Under the pieces are notes generated by a model. That model was not told where the DNA came from. It searched no databases and saw only the letters and a program-made list of their open reading frames with translations. Positions 26,077 through 34,877 of a DNA stretch of 64,000 bases are shown piece by piece (position 1 is the stretch's first letter; the number at the start of each line of letters is the position of its first letter). A program made the translations under genes and the position numbers. The DNA lies in the NCBI GenBank assembly GCA_026645575.1, contig JAPKMW010000027.1, forward strand, positions 1 through 64,000. Direction: 5' to 3'. The stretch is from Caldilineaceae bacterium. GTDB lineage: Bacteria > Chloroflexota > Anaerolineae > Caldilineales > Caldilineaceae.

Positions 26077-27369
26077 ATGGTACGCAGGAAAAAAGTTGTC
26101 TTGTCGTTGTTCTGTTGGGTGAGTCTGCTGGCGCTGTTGGTGAGCTGTGCTGCGCCGGTCGCTCCCGGTGGTGCGCCCGCCGGTGAGGCAGCGCAAAGCA
26201 CAGGTGGCGGCGGCGAAATTGTCATGTGGCGTTTCCCGCTCATGGATGACCAGGATCAGGAGGCCAAAACCTGGGATGGGCTGATCGCTTCGTTTAAGGA
26301 AAGCCACCCTGATGTCAACATTACGATTGAAACGCAGCCCTGGGATGATCGCCGCCAAAAGTTGCTCTCGGCCATCGGCAGCGGGCGCGGGCCGGATGTC
26401 TTCTATATCAACCCCGACATGATCTCGCTCTTTGCCAACAGCAGCGCCATTGTGCCAATCTCCGACTTTGTCAGCGAGGAAGATCTGGCGAAGTACAACC
26501 CCGGCACCTTGATCCCGTGGGAAGGCAAGCTCTACGCGCTACCCATTCTGCAAAACTCGATTGTTCACATCTACAACACCGATCTGGTCGCCTCCATTGG
26601 TCTCGACCCGGCCAAACTGCCGACCACCATCGAAGAGTTTGAACAATGGGCCACCACTGCCAAGGAAAACGATCTCTTTATCAGCACCTGGGCCGGCAAC
26701 ACCGCTACCTCTGGTCTGACGGCGCTGATCTGGCAATTTGGCGGCGAAGTCTACGATGAAGAGGGCAACGTCATTATCAATAGTCCCGAAACCGTGGCCG
26801 CCATGACCTTCCTCAAGAAGATGTATAATGAGGGCTGGATTCCGCCCGATTCCGTCACCGGCGGCGATGAGGTCGGCACCGAGTTGTTCCGTTCGCAGAA
26901 GGTGTTGGCGGTCCTCACCGACGGCAACCGCTTCTATGGTTCGCAAGAAACCTACATCGACAATTTCCAGTGGGCCTTTGGGCCGATCCTGAGCGGCAAA
27001 CGCCAGGTGACAAGCGGCACCGTCGGCTCCTATGCCGTCAGCGCCAATGCCGAAAACCCGGAACTGGCCGTGGCCTGGATCAAACATGTCACCGATAGCG
27101 CCAACTCGGTCACGCTCAACAAGACGGTGGGCTATCTGCCGCCACTGCAAGAGGCCGCCAGCGCCTATGAGGGGGAAGAGGGCTTCCAAACCCTGCTCGA
27201 ACGTGCTGGGCATGTCCAGGTCGATCCGATCTTCCCCTCGGCCAGCCAAGCGTACCTGATTCTAGCCGAAGAAGCGCAGGCAATCATGACCGGTTCCAAG
27301 TCGCCGGAGGATGGCGTCGCCGCCATGCAAGAGCGTATTGAAAAGGCCAAAGCCGAGGTCGCCCAGTAA
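26077..27369 (+). CDS. Family 1 extracellular solute-binding lipoprotein (carbohydrate ABC transporter)
   Basis: This 430-residue protein starts with a lipoprotein signal (basic MVRRKK, hydrophobic core, lipobox LVSC) and a Gly/Ala-rich linker, followed by IVMWRFPLMDDQDQE, SFKESHPDVNITIETQPW, LLSAIGSGRGPDVFYINPD and a late GSYAVSANAENPELAVAWIKHV. These are hallmarks of MalE-like sugar-binding proteins. GGAG precedes the start. It should feed the permeases at 27753 and 29678; the ATPase is not nearby, as is common when a shared MsmX-type ATPase is used. Confidence 0.93.
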   Translation: MVRRKKVVLSLFCWVSLLALLVSCAAPVAPGGAPAGEAAQSTGGGGEIVMWRFPLMDDQDQEAKTWDGLIASFKESHPDVNITIETQPWDDRRQKLLSAIGSGRGPDVFYINPDMISLFANSSAIVPISDFVSEEDLAKYNPGTLIPWEGKLYALPILQNSIVHIYNTDLVASIGLDPAKLPTTIEEFEQWATTAKENDLFISTWAGNTATSGLTALIWQFGGEVYDEEGNVIINSPETVAAMTFLKKMYNEGWIPPDSVTGGDEVGTELFRSQKVLAVLTDGNRFYGSQETYIDNFQWAFGPILSGKRQVTSGTVGSYAVSANAENPELAVAWIKHVTDSANSVTLNKTVGYLPPLQEAASAYEGEEGFQTLLERAGHVQVDPIFPSASQAYLILAEEAQAIMTGSKSPEDGVAAMQERIEKAKAEVAQ

Positions 27370-27462
27370 CCAACGCTGGTTCCCACCGCTCCGCGTAGGA
27401 ACTCAAGGTGGACGCTCCGCGTCCAGGCTTGCGCTTTAGGTCTCAACCGGAACACAGGGGCT

Positions 27463-27537
27463 AGACAACCATCTTCCGGGAAGATTTGACGGACGATCTT
27501 GTCCATCCAACCGATCTTCCCGGAAGATTGGCTTGTC
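27463..27537. repeat. Nested palindromes ATCTTCC-GGAAGAT
   Basis: Two copies of a self-complementary ATCTTCC(C)GGAAGAT box (27470-27485 and 27514-27528) are themselves arranged as an inverted pair with outer GACAA/TTGTC. They occupy the 383-base gap between the solute-binding and permease genes, which holds no gene I can see. Confidence 0.6.
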
Positions 27538-27568
27538 AACGCCCTGGCTTCCGAATGACCCTGCTTTT

Positions 27569-27646
27569 GTCCCGTAGGGACGCCTGAGTTTCGAGAGGGA
27601 AAAAGCTGATCCTCTTCCCTCCTAAATTCAGGCATCCCTACGGGAC
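27569..27646. repeat. Dispersed GTCCC palindromic element, copy 2
   Basis: GTCCCGTAGGGACGCCTGAG faces a right arm ending GCATCCCTACGGGAC, 78 bp overall, matching the elements at 7333 and 32082. It lies between two genes of one transport operon. Confidence 0.75.
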
Positions 27647-27752
27647 GTGGCAACCCGTGCACAATTCGTTTAATACGAAATGAGGATGCGGAGCGTCCCG
27701 TCTGTATCGCTACGCCGAGCGTGGCGACGAGAAGGCTTGGAGGGTCTTCAGC

Positions 27753-28712
27753 ATGAGTTCGACAACGGTCTTGGGTAAGGCAAAAGGTGCAAGCAAGGAA
27801 AGCCAGGGTCGGCAGTTGTCCTGGTCGGCGCGCGTCTGGCGGGAGTTGAAGCGCAACCACTTTGCTTATACGATCATGATCCCGCTGCTGATCCACTTTC
27901 TGCTCTTTGAATTTGGGCCGTTTGTCTTTAGCTTTGTCCTGACCTTTATGAATTGGAAGCTGATCGGGACGCCGCAATTTGTCGGGCTGGCGAACTGGCG
28001 CGACTCGTTTCAAGACCCGTTGGTCTGGCAGGCGTTGCGCAATACAACCTTGTTTGCGATCTATTATGTCGTGCCGACGATTGTGCTGGCCTTCTGCATG
28101 GCGCTGATTATCAACACGGGCGTGCGCGGCGCCAAAGTCTTTAAAACATTGGTGTTGATGCCCTTTGTCACCTCCGGGGTGATCATTGCCGGCATCTGGC
28201 AACACATCTTCAAAGGCTCCGAGAGTGGCCTCTTTAATGTGCTGCTGGGCTGGTTCAACATTCCACCGCAAATCTATTTCTCCGATCCGCAACTGGCGAT
28301 GTTGGTGCTGGCGGCGCTCAGTGTCTTTCGCGTCTCCGGTTATCTGATGATCTACTACCTGGCTGGTCTACAATCGATTCCCACCTACCTTTACGAGGCG
28401 GCTGACATTGACGGCGCCACGGCCTGGAAGAAGACCTGGTATATCACCATCCCCCTGCTCAAGCCGATCCATTTCTTTGTGGCGATCATCACGACCATTA
28501 GTGCCTTTCAGGTCTTTGAGCAGATGTTTGTCATCACTAAGGGCGGCCCGGCGTTTGGTACGACGACGATTGTCTACTATCTCTACCAGATGGGCTTCAA
28601 CATGTTGCGGCTGGGTTATGCCACGGTGGTCGCCTTTATTCTCTTTGTGGTCATTTTTGTCCTTTCGTTAATTCAACGCTGGTATCTGGGCAAGGAAGTG
28701 AGCTACTACTGA
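27753..28712 (+). CDS. Carbohydrate ABC transporter permease, MalF-like
   Basis: This 319-residue permease has an N-terminal basic stretch, six likely membrane segments, and the cytoplasmic EAA-type loop YEAADIDGATAWKKTWYITIPLLKP that contacts the ATPase. GGAGGG lies upstream of the ATG. Its TGA overlaps the ATG of the dioxygenase gene, so the intervening enzyme gene is embedded in the transporter operon. Confidence 0.93.
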   Translation: MSSTTVLGKAKGASKESQGRQLSWSARVWRELKRNHFAYTIMIPLLIHFLLFEFGPFVFSFVLTFMNWKLIGTPQFVGLANWRDSFQDPLVWQALRNTTLFAIYYVVPTIVLAFCMALIINTGVRGAKVFKTLVLMPFVTSGVIIAGIWQHIFKGSESGLFNVLLGWFNIPPQIYFSDPQLAMLVLAALSVFRVSGYLMIYYLAGLQSIPTYLYEAADIDGATAWKKTWYITIPLLKPIHFFVAIITTISAFQVFEQMFVITKGGPAFGTTTIVYYLYQMGFNMLRLGYATVVAFILFVVIFVLSLIQRWYLGKEVSYY

Positions 28713-29560
28713 TGCAAACAACGACTGACAAAGTTGGGCTTGCTGCTGCCGAACGCAACCAGTTTGCGGAAGAGGGCTATCTGATTCTGCGCGGCTTTTT
28801 GTCGCCAACCATTCTGTCCGACGCACAGGCAGCGATCAATGAATTGGTGAGCCAACACGCGGAGCGCCTGGTCGCCGCCGGCAAACGCACCGACCGTCTG
28901 GCCGCAACGCCTTTTCCCCTGCGCTTGCTCAAGCTCTATGAAGACAACCTGGACGAAGCGCCGGTGATCTTTCGGCCCCAACTGCATCTGCTGGGTCTCT
29001 TTCCGCTCTTTTTTCATCCGGGGTTGTTAGATCTGGTCGAAAGCGTCCTGGGCGGTGAAATCCGGCTCTATCCCAACTATTCCGTGCGCCCCAAGTATCC
29101 CGACCTGGCCGCCACCGAAGTCCTCTGGCATCAGGATGGCGGCTATACCGCGGGCAATGTGGCCGACCTGCGTATGGTCAATGTCTGGACCCCCTTTGTA
29201 CCGGCCCGGGTGGCGAATGGTTGTATGCAATTCATCCCCGGCACCCATACCCTTGGCCCTGTCCCCCATGAACGTCGCCAATACTATTTGGAAATCGCCG
29301 CGTCGGTGCTGGATGCGCACCGGGCGCGGGCGGTCAACATTGAACTTGATCCGGGCGATCTTGTGCTTTTTCATAACCTGCTTTTTCACCGCGGACTGCC
29401 CAACCGTAGCCGGGAAATTCGTTGGAGTGCCGACTGGCGCTATCAAGACGCTACCCAGTCCACCCTGCGCAAGGAAAACGGCCACCTGGCCCGCAGTCGG
29501 CAACACCCGGAAGCGGCAGTGCAAAGCGCGGCAGCGTGGGCGAGTTTGTCCTTTACCTAG
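28712..29560 (+). CDS. Phytanoyl-CoA dioxygenase (PhyH)-like Fe(II)/2-oxoglutarate oxygenase
   Basis: This 282-residue protein carries the facial triad pattern: LWHQDGGY (H and D), a distal LLFHRGLPN (H), and the 2-oxoglutarate arginine in SREIRWSADWRYQ. FAEEGYLILRGFL at the N-terminus is typical of PhyH-like enzymes. The start overlaps the upstream permease stop (ATGA) and the second permease follows, so it is probably expressed with the transporter and may hydroxylate or dealkylate the imported compound. Confidence 0.87.
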   Translation: MQTTTDKVGLAAAERNQFAEEGYLILRGFLSPTILSDAQAAINELVSQHAERLVAAGKRTDRLAATPFPLRLLKLYEDNLDEAPVIFRPQLHLLGLFPLFFHPGLLDLVESVLGGEIRLYPNYSVRPKYPDLAATEVLWHQDGGYTAGNVADLRMVNVWTPFVPARVANGCMQFIPGTHTLGPVPHERRQYYLEIAASVLDAHRARAVNIELDPGDLVLFHNLLFHRGLPNRSREIRWSADWRYQDATQSTLRKENGHLARSRQHPEAAVQSAAAWASLSFT

Positions 29561-29573
29561 ACTTAAATGACCA

Positions 29574-29641
29574 CCGCCAAGGCCGCAAAGAGCGCAAAGA
29601 AAATCTTACGCAAGTCTTTGCGCTCTTTGTGGCCTTGGCGG
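29574..29641. repeat. 27-bp near-perfect hairpin inside the transporter operon
   Basis: Arms at 29574-29600 and 29615-29641 match at 26 of 27 positions with a 14-base loop. The arms are built from repeated GCAAAGAGCGCAAAG-type words. It may stabilise or attenuate the operon transcript. Confidence 0.75.
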
Positions 29642-29677
29642 TAGAAATCTTCATGGTGATTGCTTTGGAGGAAGTTG

Positions 29678-30520
29678 ATGAACGATGATGCACCGGCCAT
29701 GACCCAGCGCCTGCCGTTGATCGCTAAGACGCTGCTCCTCTTGTTGATGATCGGGTTGGGGCTGGCTTATCTGACCCCCTTTACGCTGATGGCGCTGGGC
29801 TCGTTACGCGAATCGATCGCCTTTATTCCCGACCTGAAATATATGCTGTCGGAGTTGTCGTTGGCGAACTTTGCCTACATTATCAGCCGCAATCAGTTCC
29901 CGCGCTGGTTTTTGAACTCGGTGATCTTTGCCGTGATCCCGGTGATCGCCCAGTCGATCTTTTGCACGCTGATCGGCTATGTGCTGGCGCGGCGCGACTT
30001 CTTTGGCAAGAATGTCTTCTTTATGATCATGTTGGCGATGGTCATGATCCCGACCCAGTTGATGGTGATTCCGCAGTACATTTTGTTTGACCGCTTGAAC
30101 TGGATCGACCAATATTGGGCGATTCTGGTGCCGGACTTGTGGGCAGTGATCGGCGTTTTCTTTGCCCGTCAATATATGCAGACCATCCCCCGCGAGATCG
30201 ACGAGGCCGCCAGCATGGATGGCGCTAACGACTGGCAGATCTTCTTTCGCCTGATCATGCCACTGGCCGCGCCGGCGATTGCCACCATCGCCACCTTCCG
30301 CTTTATCTGGAACTGGAACGATCTCTTCCGCCCGCTGATCTTTATGCTTTCCGAGCGCATGTTCCCGCTCTCGGTGGGGCTGGCGGCACTCTACTCGTTA
30401 CAGGGCAACTTTGGCATCCAGATGGCGGCGGCAACCCTGGCCTTTTTCCCGACCTTTCTGACCTTTTTGTTTTTCCAACGCTACTTTACCCAAGGCGTGC
30501 AGATGAGCGGCATTAAGTGA
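29678..30520 (+). CDS. Carbohydrate ABC transporter permease, MalG-like
   Basis: The ATG at 29678 has GGAGGAAG just upstream and is preferred to an upstream in-frame TTG. The product (280 residues) has six likely membrane segments and the EAA loop REIDEAASMDGANDWQIFFRLIMPLAAP. It pairs with the MalF-like permease. Two amidohydrolase genes follow with very short gaps. Confidence 0.93.
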   Translation: MNDDAPAMTQRLPLIAKTLLLLLMIGLGLAYLTPFTLMALGSLRESIAFIPDLKYMLSELSLANFAYIISRNQFPRWFLNSVIFAVIPVIAQSIFCTLIGYVLARRDFFGKNVFFMIMLAMVMIPTQLMVIPQYILFDRLNWIDQYWAILVPDLWAVIGVFFARQYMQTIPREIDEAASMDGANDWQIFFRLIMPLAAPAIATIATFRFIWNWNDLFRPLIFMLSERMFPLSVGLAALYSLQGNFGIQMAAATLAFFPTFLTFLFFQRYFTQGVQMSGIK

Positions 30521-30527
30521 GCAACCC

Positions 30528-31295
30528 ATGACCATTATCGACATTCACGTCCACCACACCTGGGCCAACCCCGCCGACCCACCTTGGCCGCTGATCGAGG
30601 AGACCTTTACCCTGGCCGCCCAATGCGGTATTGCCAAAATTGGGCTGTTAGGCACCTATAGCTTTCACGGCTATGACCCGACGCCGGAGGGAATTCGTGA
30701 CTGTAACACTCATGCCGCCCGCATTGTCGAACGCTATCCCGATCAGGCGTATTCTTTCTGTTACCTCAACCCCGCCCATGATCCCGCCTTTATCCGGGCT
30801 GAATTGGATCGCTGCGTCGGTGACTTTGGCATGAAGGGCATCAAGTTGTGGATTGCCGTCAACGCCCGCGACGCGCGGTTGGATGAGGTGATGGCCGGGG
30901 CGCGGCGTCACAACTTGCCGGTGTTGCACCACGCCTGGTATAAAGCCACCGGCTATGTCTACAACGAATCGACCCCGGCGGATGTGCGTGATCTCGCCTT
31001 GCGCTTTCCCGATGTGCCGATCATCATGGCGCATCTCAACGGCTGTGGCGTGCGCGGGGTGCTGGACATCCAGGATCTGCCCAATGTCTATATCGACACC
31101 TCCGGTTCACAACCCGACGCCGGTTTTACCGAGTTTGCGGTGGCCCAGTTGGGCGCCGAACGCATCCTCTTTGGTTCCGACGCGCCGATCCGTGATTATG
31201 CCGTACAGTTGACCAAAGTCACCGGCGCCAAGATCAGCGCGGCTGCCCGTCAACAAATTCTCGGCCAAAATGCGGCAAGATTACTCAAGCTCTGA
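30528..31295 (+). CDS. Amidohydrolase family (TIM-barrel) protein
   Basis: This 255-residue protein starts IIDIHVHHTW, the metal HxH of amidohydrolases, followed by LPVLHHAW, IIMAHLNGCG and ERILFGSDAP (terminal Asp). This layout matches the amidohydrolase-2 group, which includes decarboxylases and lactonases. It lies eight bases after the permease stop. A lactone or carboxyl substrate related to the transported compound is likely, but unproven. Confidence 0.85.
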   Translation: MTIIDIHVHHTWANPADPPWPLIEETFTLAAQCGIAKIGLLGTYSFHGYDPTPEGIRDCNTHAARIVERYPDQAYSFCYLNPAHDPAFIRAELDRCVGDFGMKGIKLWIAVNARDARLDEVMAGARRHNLPVLHHAWYKATGYVYNESTPADVRDLALRFPDVPIIMAHLNGCGVRGVLDIQDLPNVYIDTSGSQPDAGFTEFAVAQLGAERILFGSDAPIRDYAVQLTKVTGAKISAAARQQILGQNAARLLKL

Positions 31296-31306
31296 GGGAG
31301 GCAACC

Positions 31307-32065
31307 ATGATCGACGCCGACGTATGGGCCGGCCACTACCCCTTTCGCCCCTTCCCCTATCCCAGCCAGGACTCCCATCAGATCAAAGATTATCTCCAGG
31401 CGCGCGGTATCCAGCGCGCCTGTTTGGCGTCGCTCCACGCCGCTTTTTACGCTGACCCGCAACAAGGCAACGCCGAATTGCTACCTCAGGTGGTCGGTGA
31501 TGATTTCTTTCTACCGGTTGGCGTCATCAACCCATCCCTGCACAATTGGCGGGGTACCCTGGCCCGCTGTGCGGAGGAATACGGCTGTCGGTTGGTGCGT
31601 TTGCTGCCTAGCTACCATCTGTACAGCCTGGCCGATGGCTTTGTGGCCGATTTTCTGGCGGAAGCCAACCGTCGCCGCCTGGTCGTTACCATCGCCAAGC
31701 GGCTGGAAGACGAGCGGATGCACCCCCTCTTGATGAAAGTGCCGGGGGTGGAGAACAGCGACATCATCGCCCTGGCGCAGCGCTATCCGCACCCGTTGCT
31801 CATCCTGTCGGCCTATTTGGCCGAGATTAAAGAGTTGGCGGCAGCCAGCCCTCAGCTTTACTTTGACATCGCCTTTACCGAAACGATGAACACCATGCAA
31901 CGGCTCACCGAAAGCGTCACTGCTGACCGCCTGCTCTTTAGCACCCATACGCCCTTCTTCTACCCGGAAGCGGCCATCGGCAAAATCGAAAGCTGGGCAG
32001 CGAGCGCGGAACAGCGCCAACAAGTTTATGGTGCTACCTTGACGCAGCTCTTGGCTACCGTTTGA
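31307..32065 (+). CDS. Amidohydrolase-like TIM-barrel protein, degenerate metal site
   Basis: This 252-residue protein resembles the preceding amidohydrolase in layout (IDADVWAGHYPFRPF, GCRLVRLLPSYHLYSL, DRLLFSTHTPFF), but the N-terminal HxH is replaced by DADVWAGH and the terminal SD by ST. It is probably a diverged paralogue with altered metal binding. GAGGGAGG precedes the ATG and the gap to the upstream gene is 11 bases. Confidence 0.7.
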   Translation: MIDADVWAGHYPFRPFPYPSQDSHQIKDYLQARGIQRACLASLHAAFYADPQQGNAELLPQVVGDDFFLPVGVINPSLHNWRGTLARCAEEYGCRLVRLLPSYHLYSLADGFVADFLAEANRRRLVVTIAKRLEDERMHPLLMKVPGVENSDIIALAQRYPHPLLILSAYLAEIKELAAASPQLYFDIAFTETMNTMQRLTESVTADRLLFSTHTPFFYPEAAIGKIESWAASAEQRQQVYGATLTQLLATV

Positions 32066-32081
32066 ACCATGTGGTGGTTTC

Positions 32082-32159
32082 GTCCCATCGGGACGCTTGA
32101 ATTTAGGATGGGGCAATTTTATTCCTCGCGTTGCCTAAATTCAAGCGTCCCTACGGGAC
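32082..32159. repeat. Dispersed GTCCC palindromic element, copy 3
   Basis: GTCCCATCGGGACGCTTGAA faces TTCAAGCGTCCCTACGGGAC over 78 bp, the same family as the elements at 7333 and 27569. Confidence 0.75.
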
Positions 32160-32267
32160 GAATTACCGTATGATAATTTACGAATGAACTGGGGCCAGCG
32201 ATGAGCCGCAGAAACGGCTGGTTGCGGGTGAATGCGTTTTGCGGCACAATTAGAGCGCAATTGGAGA

Positions 32268-32382
32268 CGCCTTGAACTAAAGTTCAGGCGAAAAGCGTAA
32301 GTTGGCTCAAGCCAACTGTGTTGTTATCACCAGTCCACTCCAGTGGACTTTCGCGATCAGCCTGAAATTGATTTCAAGGCTG
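32268..32382. repeat. Array of four consecutive short palindromes
   Basis: In order: CGCCTTGAAC/GTTCAGGCG, AGTTGGCTCAAGCCAACT (32300-32317), AGTCCACTCCAGTGGACT (32332-32349) and CAGCCTGAA...TTCAAGGCTG (32358-32382). Each folds alone and the last ends just before the ribosome site of the nitrilase-like gene. The gap 32066-32405 holds no gene. Confidence 0.65.
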
Positions 32383-32405
32383 AATCTGCTGCCAAAGGAG
32401 ATGTT

Positions 32406-33326
32406 ATGACCCGAAATGTGACCATTGCCGCCATTCAGTTACCTATTTGGAGTGAGGGCGAGACGAACGCCCAACGCAAACGCTTCCGTGTGGAGGCCAT
32501 CATGCATTGGTTGGAAGCGGCGGGCAAAGCCAAGGCTGATCTCGCCTGCCTGGGCGAAACCTGCACGGGCGAGATCGAAGTGGAAGATGCGCTCACCGGC
32601 CCCACAACCCGCATGGTGCAGAAACTTGCCAGCCACTACAAGATGCACGTCGTTCTGCCGCTCCATGCCAGGGTGAACGGGATCCTACGCAACACCGCGC
32701 TGATCATTGATGATCGCGGCCAACTGGTCGGGCGCTATGACAAAGTCCACCCCACCCGCCGCGAATTACGCGATGGCGTGATCCCCGGCAGCGATTTTCC
32801 CGTCTTTGACCTGGCCTTTGGTCGGCTCGGCGTCTGTATCTGTCACGACTTGAGCTTCCCCGAAAGCACGCGCGTGTTGGGGGTGCGGGGCGCCGAGATT
32901 ATTGTTTGGCCCACCTATTGGAGTGGCTGGGGTGATGATCTCTGTTATGCCGTGATCAAAAGTCGCGCCGTTGACAACGCGGCCTGGCTGGTCAATGTCA
33001 CCTTTGGCATTGAAGACCACAAAGCGTGGCGACCAGGCATGATCCTGGGGCGTAGCGGCGTCATCGGGCCGGATGGACAGATTCTCTCCAATGCCGGGCG
33101 CTACGTCGGCATGTCACTTTGTACTATCGACCTGGATCGCCCGCGCATCGCCCATGATTTCTCCTTTCCCGGTGACAACGACGCCCGCACCTCGATCCTG
33201 GCGGATCGCCGGCCCGATGCCTATGGCCCGCTGGTCGATCCCAGCCTGGTCGTGCCGCCTTCACCGCCGGCTGGTTTTTATGACACCACTGAAAAAGTAA
33301 GCGCAATGGCAGTCGCCAACGTGTAA
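32406..33326 (+). CDS. Carbon-nitrogen hydrolase (nitrilase superfamily amidase)
   Basis: The ATG at 32406 has AAAGGAG upstream, giving 306 residues. The catalytic triad is visible: E51 (ACLGET), K113 (GRYDKVHP) and C146 (GVCICHDLSFPE). Family members hydrolyse amides, including N-carbamoyl compounds. It lies in the catabolic block and may release ammonia from an amide intermediate; substrate unknown. Confidence 0.9.
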   Translation: MTRNVTIAAIQLPIWSEGETNAQRKRFRVEAIMHWLEAAGKAKADLACLGETCTGEIEVEDALTGPTTRMVQKLASHYKMHVVLPLHARVNGILRNTALIIDDRGQLVGRYDKVHPTRRELRDGVIPGSDFPVFDLAFGRLGVCICHDLSFPESTRVLGVRGAEIIVWPTYWSGWGDDLCYAVIKSRAVDNAAWLVNVTFGIEDHKAWRPGMILGRSGVIGPDGQILSNAGRYVGMSLCTIDLDRPRIAHDFSFPGDNDARTSILADRRPDAYGPLVDPSLVVPPSPPAGFYDTTEKVSAMAVANV

Positions 33327-33405
33327 GACAATATGAACCACACGATGGCTTTCAACCGTTCACGAAACACGCAATACGAATCACGCACCAATAGGAGCGA
33401 ACCCT

Positions 33406-34683
33406 TTGTCAACAGCCAACAACTTGCCCTTGCAACGGTCGCTCGCTCTCTTTGCACGGGCGCAACAGCGGATCCCCGGCGGGTCACAGACCAACAGTAA
33501 ACGACCTGTGCAGTTTGCCTTTGGCGGCTATCCCATCTATGCTGACCGCGGTGTCGGGGGGCGGATTATGGATGTCGATGGGAATGAATATATTGATCTG
33601 GTGCAGGCGCTTGGCCCGGTGATCCTGGGCTATTGCTACCCGACTGTCGATGCTGCGATTGCCGCCCAACTGGAACGGGGCATCATCTATGGTCTGCTGT
33701 CGCCGTTAGAGGTGGAATGCGCCGAGTTGATCGGATCTGTGGTGCCTTGCGCCGAGATGGTGCGCTTTTTCAAAGGGGGCGGAGAAGCGACTGCCGCAGC
33801 CGCGCGTCTGGTACGTGGCTACACCAAACGGCAGGTGATCCTCAACTGCGGCTACCGTGGCTGGCCCGATGTTTGGGCTGTCACAACGGGCGACCCCGGT
33901 GTGCCGACCGTGTTGCAGGGGAGTGTTGTCCCGTTCGGCGAGTTTGAGCTAGAAACATTGCAGCGTTTGTTTCACACCCATCGCGGTCAGGTGGCAGCGG
34001 TTTTCCTCGATATTCAACGTGCTGCTCCGCCCCCTGGCTATCTGGCCGCCGTCAAAGCGCTCTGTCATGAACATGGCGCGCTGTTGGTCTATGATGAGAT
34101 CGTCACCGGTTTTCGGCTGGCACTGGGTGGGATGCAGGAGTATTGTGGCGTCACACCGGATGTGGCCTGTTTCGCCAAGGCGCTGGCCAATGGGATGCCG
34201 TTGGCCTGTGTCGCCGGGCGGGCTGAGATCATGGCTTCCATGCAGGAGCGCGCCATCTCGCTTACCTATGGCGGGGAAGCGCTATCGCTGGCCGCCGCCA
34301 TTGCCACCATCCAGGAAGTACGGGACAAGCGGGTCAACGCGCATTTGTGGGAACTAGGCGCGTTTCTTCAACAGGGGCTGACCGACGCAGCTCTGGAGAC
34401 CGGCATTCCCTTTCACTGTGGCGGCCTGGCCCCGATGACGACGATGGCCTTTACCGCAACTGATGGTCAACCGGAAGCGCTCTTGTGGGAATACCTGCTT
34501 CAGGAAATGGCTGTGCGCGGCGTTCTCTTGCGGCGGGGCGGGCTAAACTTTTTGACCTATCGCCACACCAAAGCGGATTTGACGCAGGTAATTGCTGTCG
34601 CAGTCGAGGTTTTCGCCAACCTGCGTACCCTTTGGGGAACAAGTGGGCTGGCCGCAGCGGTTGCCACGCGTAAACAAGGCTAG
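33406..34683 (+). CDS. Class III aminotransferase (glutamate-1-semialdehyde aminomutase-like)
   Basis: This PLP enzyme of 425 residues has QRIPGGSQTNSKRP and GNEYIDLVQALGP at the N-terminus, VYDEIVTGFRLALGG for cofactor binding and the Schiff-base lysine in CFAKALANGMP (K258). It resembles HemL in sequence, but the catabolic context suggests transamination of an amino sugar or amino acid. The start is TTG at 33406 with AGGAG nine bases upstream, which I prefer as no ATG fits. Confidence 0.88.
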   Translation: MSTANNLPLQRSLALFARAQQRIPGGSQTNSKRPVQFAFGGYPIYADRGVGGRIMDVDGNEYIDLVQALGPVILGYCYPTVDAAIAAQLERGIIYGLLSPLEVECAELIGSVVPCAEMVRFFKGGGEATAAAARLVRGYTKRQVILNCGYRGWPDVWAVTTGDPGVPTVLQGSVVPFGEFELETLQRLFHTHRGQVAAVFLDIQRAAPPPGYLAAVKALCHEHGALLVYDEIVTGFRLALGGMQEYCGVTPDVACFAKALANGMPLACVAGRAEIMASMQERAISLTYGGEALSLAAAIATIQEVRDKRVNAHLWELGAFLQQGLTDAALETGIPFHCGGLAPMTTMAFTATDGQPEALLWEYLLQEMAVRGVLLRRGGLNFLTYRHTKADLTQVIAVAVEVFANLRTLWGTSGLAAAVATRKQG

Positions 34684-34725
34684 TCGGTGTTGGCTTTTTT
34701 GCTGGCCTGATTTTGGACAAAAAAA

Positions 34726-34793
34726 ATCCAGTGAATATATTTACAGTTCCCCCGAAGCGGTTATTAGCCGCACTGTAAATACATTCACCGGAT
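34726..34793. repeat. 22-bp inverted repeat with GC-rich inner hairpin
   Basis: Arms 34726-34747 and 34772-34793 match at 20 of 22 positions (ATCCAGTGAATATATTTACA and its inverse). The loop contains a second hairpin, GCGG-TTATTAG-CCGC. It lies between the aminotransferase and dehydrogenase genes. Confidence 0.65.
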
Positions 34794-34877
34794 GTCTACA
34801 TGGTATCATGCTTTTGCGGCGTTGTCAACCCCCAATTTTAAATTCCGAACAATGTTTGGTTTACCGGAAAGAACCCT

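Noticed and set aside
27165..28292. Minus-strand frame of 375 codons across the ABC transporter genes
   Set aside because: It runs antisense to two well-defined transporter genes and reads as His/Arg/Gln-rich shadow sequence.
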